This document shows, piece after piece, positions 62,335 to 64,000 of a DNA stretch of 64,000 nucleotides. The notes beneath the pieces were generated by a model. The model worked only from the letters and a program-made list of their open reading frames with translations, did no database searches and was not told the DNA's origin. Each line of letters begins with the position of its first letter. Within the stretch, counting starts at the first letter, position 1. Location of the stretch: positions 1 through 64,000 of the forward strand of contig CAKQQT010000002.1 in NCBI GenBank assembly GCA_934271235.1, given 5' to 3'. Made by a program: the position numbers and the translations under genes. Source of the DNA: an uncultured Clostridia bacterium (GTDB lineage Bacteria > Bacillota > Clostridia > Peptostreptococcales > Anaerovoracaceae).

Positions 62335-63698
62335 TGAAGGAATACAAAACGATCAGTGAAGTCGTAGGACCGCTGATGCTCGTCAAAGACGTTGAAAATG
62401 TTACCTATGACGAGCTGGGAGAGATCCTGCTGCCGACCGGCGAAAAGAGACTCTGCAAGGTGCTGGAGGTCAACGGGCCGAACGCGCTGGTGCAGCTCTT
62501 TGAAAGCGCTGCCGGCATCAACCTCAAGGAAAGTACCGTCCGGTTCCTCGGCCATGGTACGCAGCTGGCGGTATCGCCGGATATGCTCGGCCGTGTGTTC
62601 GACGGTATGGGCCGTCCGAAGGACGGCGGACCTGCTTTGATCGCTGAAAAATACTTGGATATCAACGGCCTGCCGATGAACCCGGCCGCCCGTGACTATC
62701 CGTCCGAATTTATCCAGACCGGTGTATCGGCGATAGACGGTCTGAACACCCTGGTCAGAGGACAGAAACTGCCGATCTTCTCAGCTTCCGGTCTGCCGCA
62801 CGCAGACCTCGCGGCGCAGATCGCGCGTCAGGCCAAGGTCAGAGGCGGCGAAGGCAATTTCGCGGTCGTCTTTGCGGCGATCGGTATCACCCACGAAGAA
62901 GCGGAGTTCTTCGCTTCCGACTTCCGCCGTACCGGCGCTATCGACAGAACGGTATTGTTTATGAACCTGGCGAACGACCCGGCGGTAGAACGTATCGCGA
63001 CCCCGCGTATGGCGCTGACCGCAGCCGAATATCTGGCCTTCGACCTCGGCATGCACGTGCTGGTCATCCTGACTGATATCACCAACTACGCCGAAGCGCT
63101 GCGTGAAGTATCCGCGGCGCGTAAGGAAGTACCGGGCCGCCGCGGCTACCCGGGCTACCTGTACACAGACCTCGCGACCATGTACGAAAGAGCCGGCCGG
63201 AAGAAGGGCTATGATGGTTCCATTACCATGATCCCGATCCTGACCATGCCGGAAGAAGATAAGACGCACCCGATCCCGGACCTGACCGGTTACATCACGG
63301 AAGGACAGATCATCCTCAGCCGTGACCTCTACCGCAAGGGCATCAAGCCGCCGATCGACGTGCTGCCGTCCCTGTCCCGTCTCAAGGATAAGGGTATCGG
63401 CAGCGGCAAGACCCGTGAGGACCACGCCGACACGATGAACCAGCTGTTCGCGGCTTACGCGCGCGGCAAAGAGTGCCTGGAACTGGTCACGATCTTAGGC
63501 GAAGCGGCGCTGACCGAAGTCGACCTGATGTACGCGAAGTTCTCGCAGGCCTTTGAGAAAGAATACGTTTCCCAGGGCTACGACACGGACCGTACCATCG
63601 AGGAAACACTGGACATCGGCTGGAAGCTGCTGGCGATGCTGCCGAAGAGCGAGCTGAAACGTATCAAAGACGAGTATATCGAGAAGTATCTGAAATAG
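62331..63698 (+). CDS. ntpB: V/A-type ATPase non-catalytic subunit B
   Basis: The 455-residue regulatory subunit lacks a P-loop ([20 protein letters not shown]) and has [40 protein letters not shown] and the C-terminal [20 protein letters not shown]. It overlaps ntpA by the ATGA at 62331, with AGAAGGAGG upstream. Subunit D normally follows, but a 232-bp foldback sequence lies here instead and the window ends. Confidence 0.97.
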   Translation: MMKEYKTISEVVGPLMLVKDVENVTYDELGEILLPTGEKRLCKVLEVNGPNALVQLFESAAGINLKESTVRFLGHGTQLAVSPDMLGRVFDGMGRPKDGGPALIAEKYLDINGLPMNPAARDYPSEFIQTGVSAIDGLNTLVRGQKLPIFSASGLPHADLAAQIARQAKVRGGEGNFAVVFAAIGITHEEAEFFASDFRRTGAIDRTVLFMNLANDPAVERIATPRMALTAAEYLAFDLGMHVLVILTDITNYAEALREVSAARKEVPGRRGYPGYLYTDLATMYERAGRKKGYDGSITMIPILTMPEEDKTHPIPDLTGYITEGQIILSRDLYRKGIKPPIDVLPSLSRLKDKGIGSGKTREDHADTMNQLFAAYARGKECLELVTILGEAALTEVDLMYAKFSQAFEKEYVSQGYDTDRTIEETLDIGWKLLAMLPKSELKRIKDEYIEKYLK

Positions 63699-63704
63699 GC
63701 GTGC

Positions 63705-63936
63705 GCCCGCTTGCGCTTTGCAGTTTATCCACGTATCTGCGCGAGGCCTGCTCGTTAGTCCTCGCCCTGCATGATTTCACCAAGTCACGCGGCATACTTT
63801 GGACATTTCGCAAACATTCGTGCGAAATGTCAGCAAAGTATCTGCCTCGTTCGTTTGGGAAATCGTCGGCAGTTCTGCGAAATCACTCGCAGTCCTCGCG
63901 AGGTACGTGATCACAGCCTGCAAAGCGGCAGCGGGC
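63705..63936. repeat. Large imperfect foldback element downstream of ntpB
   Basis: The whole block reads as one imperfect palindrome. The outer GCCCGC/GCGCTTTGCAG (63705-63723) pairs with CTGCAAAGCGGCAGCGGGC (63918-63936). CACGTATCTGCGCGAGG pairs with CCTCGCGAGGTACGTG. The centre, ATACTTTGGACATTTCGC (63794-63811), pairs with GCGAAATGTCAGCAAAGTAT (63822-63841). The short ORF that can be read through it is not a credible gene. It may be an inserted palindromic repeat. The remaining 64 bases to the window end show no gene. Confidence 0.7.
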
Positions 63937-64000
63937 AAACAGACAATTTCAGATGCTTCCGGAAGTTACTCTCCGTGTTCTGTAAATCGAAAGGTCGTCC

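Noticed and set aside
63701..63910. Short plus-strand ORF after ntpB as subunit D
   Set aside because: Its product has no D-subunit helices and lies in the foldback repeat; it is not a gene.

Overview
The window looks like a chromosomal segment of a strictly anaerobic, moderately G+C-rich Gram-positive bacterium of the Clostridia, perhaps near the Eubacteriales family XIII / Anaerovoracaceae group. That placement is an inference from gene content: pyruvate:ferredoxin oxidoreductase, NfnAB-like flavoproteins, a Na+-type V/A-ATPase, Firmicutes-style Shine-Dalgarno sites, and the rimP-nusA-ylxR-ylxQ-infB-rbfA-nrnA-truB-ribF order. No rRNA, tRNA or CRISPR array was seen.

Layout. 0-13.6 kb: a small HNR-like protein, a 1978-residue secreted surface protein, then a tight operon of a DUF4430 exported protein, a MoxR AAA+ ATPase, a DUF58 protein, a membrane transglutaminase-fold protein whose expected catalytic Cys is Ser, and a secreted beta-propeller protein. 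13.6-17.2 kb: an AT-rich mobile-element remnant (sigma-like regulator, structured RNA, small ORF, large serine recombinase) abutting a truncated SleB-type hydrolase gene, then a MITE-like element. 17.2-20.5 kb: a TetR regulator with a palindromic operator, and a second surface protein that shares its C-terminal domain with the first. 20.5-29.4 kb: the translation/RNA operon rimP to ribF. 29.4-32.7 kb: a second MITE copy and a graveyard of fused gene fragments (YfcC transporter, amidohydrolase, YczE) around a MocR regulator, inserted between ribF and rpsO-pnp. 32.7-35.5 kb: rpsO and pnp. 35.5-36.4 kb: a zeta-toxin-like pair. 36.4-39.4 kb (minus strand): a lipid glycosyltransferase, a NodB deacetylase and a flippase-like protein. 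39.7-45.7 kb: a branched-chain amino acid ABC transporter operon preceded by a Leu/Ile/Val-rich leader peptide and terminator, then a cytidylate kinase-like gene. 45.8-48.2 kb: a metal-efflux operon (free HMA domain plus P1B-2 ATPase) with twin operators. 48.3-55.6 kb: duplicated polyferredoxin, PFOR, NfnA-like and NfnB-like genes. 55.7-63.7 kb: the V-ATPase operon (H/G, I, K, E, C, F, A, B), followed by a 232-bp foldback sequence; subunit D is not within the window.

How it fits together: pyruvate oxidation yields reduced ferredoxin, which the polyferredoxin and NfnAB pair can distribute, while the V-ATPase couples ATP to a Na+ gradient (its c-subunit has the full set of Na+ ligands). Branched-chain amino acid uptake appears to be controlled by transcription attenuation.

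The observations most worth pursuing are the LIV leader-peptide attenuator (39756-40083), the envelope lipid operon (36447-39393) read as a possible deacetylated aminoglycolipid pathway, the DUF4430/MoxR/DUF58/pseudo-transglutaminase surface system, the structured RNA in the recombinase element (14315-14598), and the in-frame chimeric ORF at 30247-32439.
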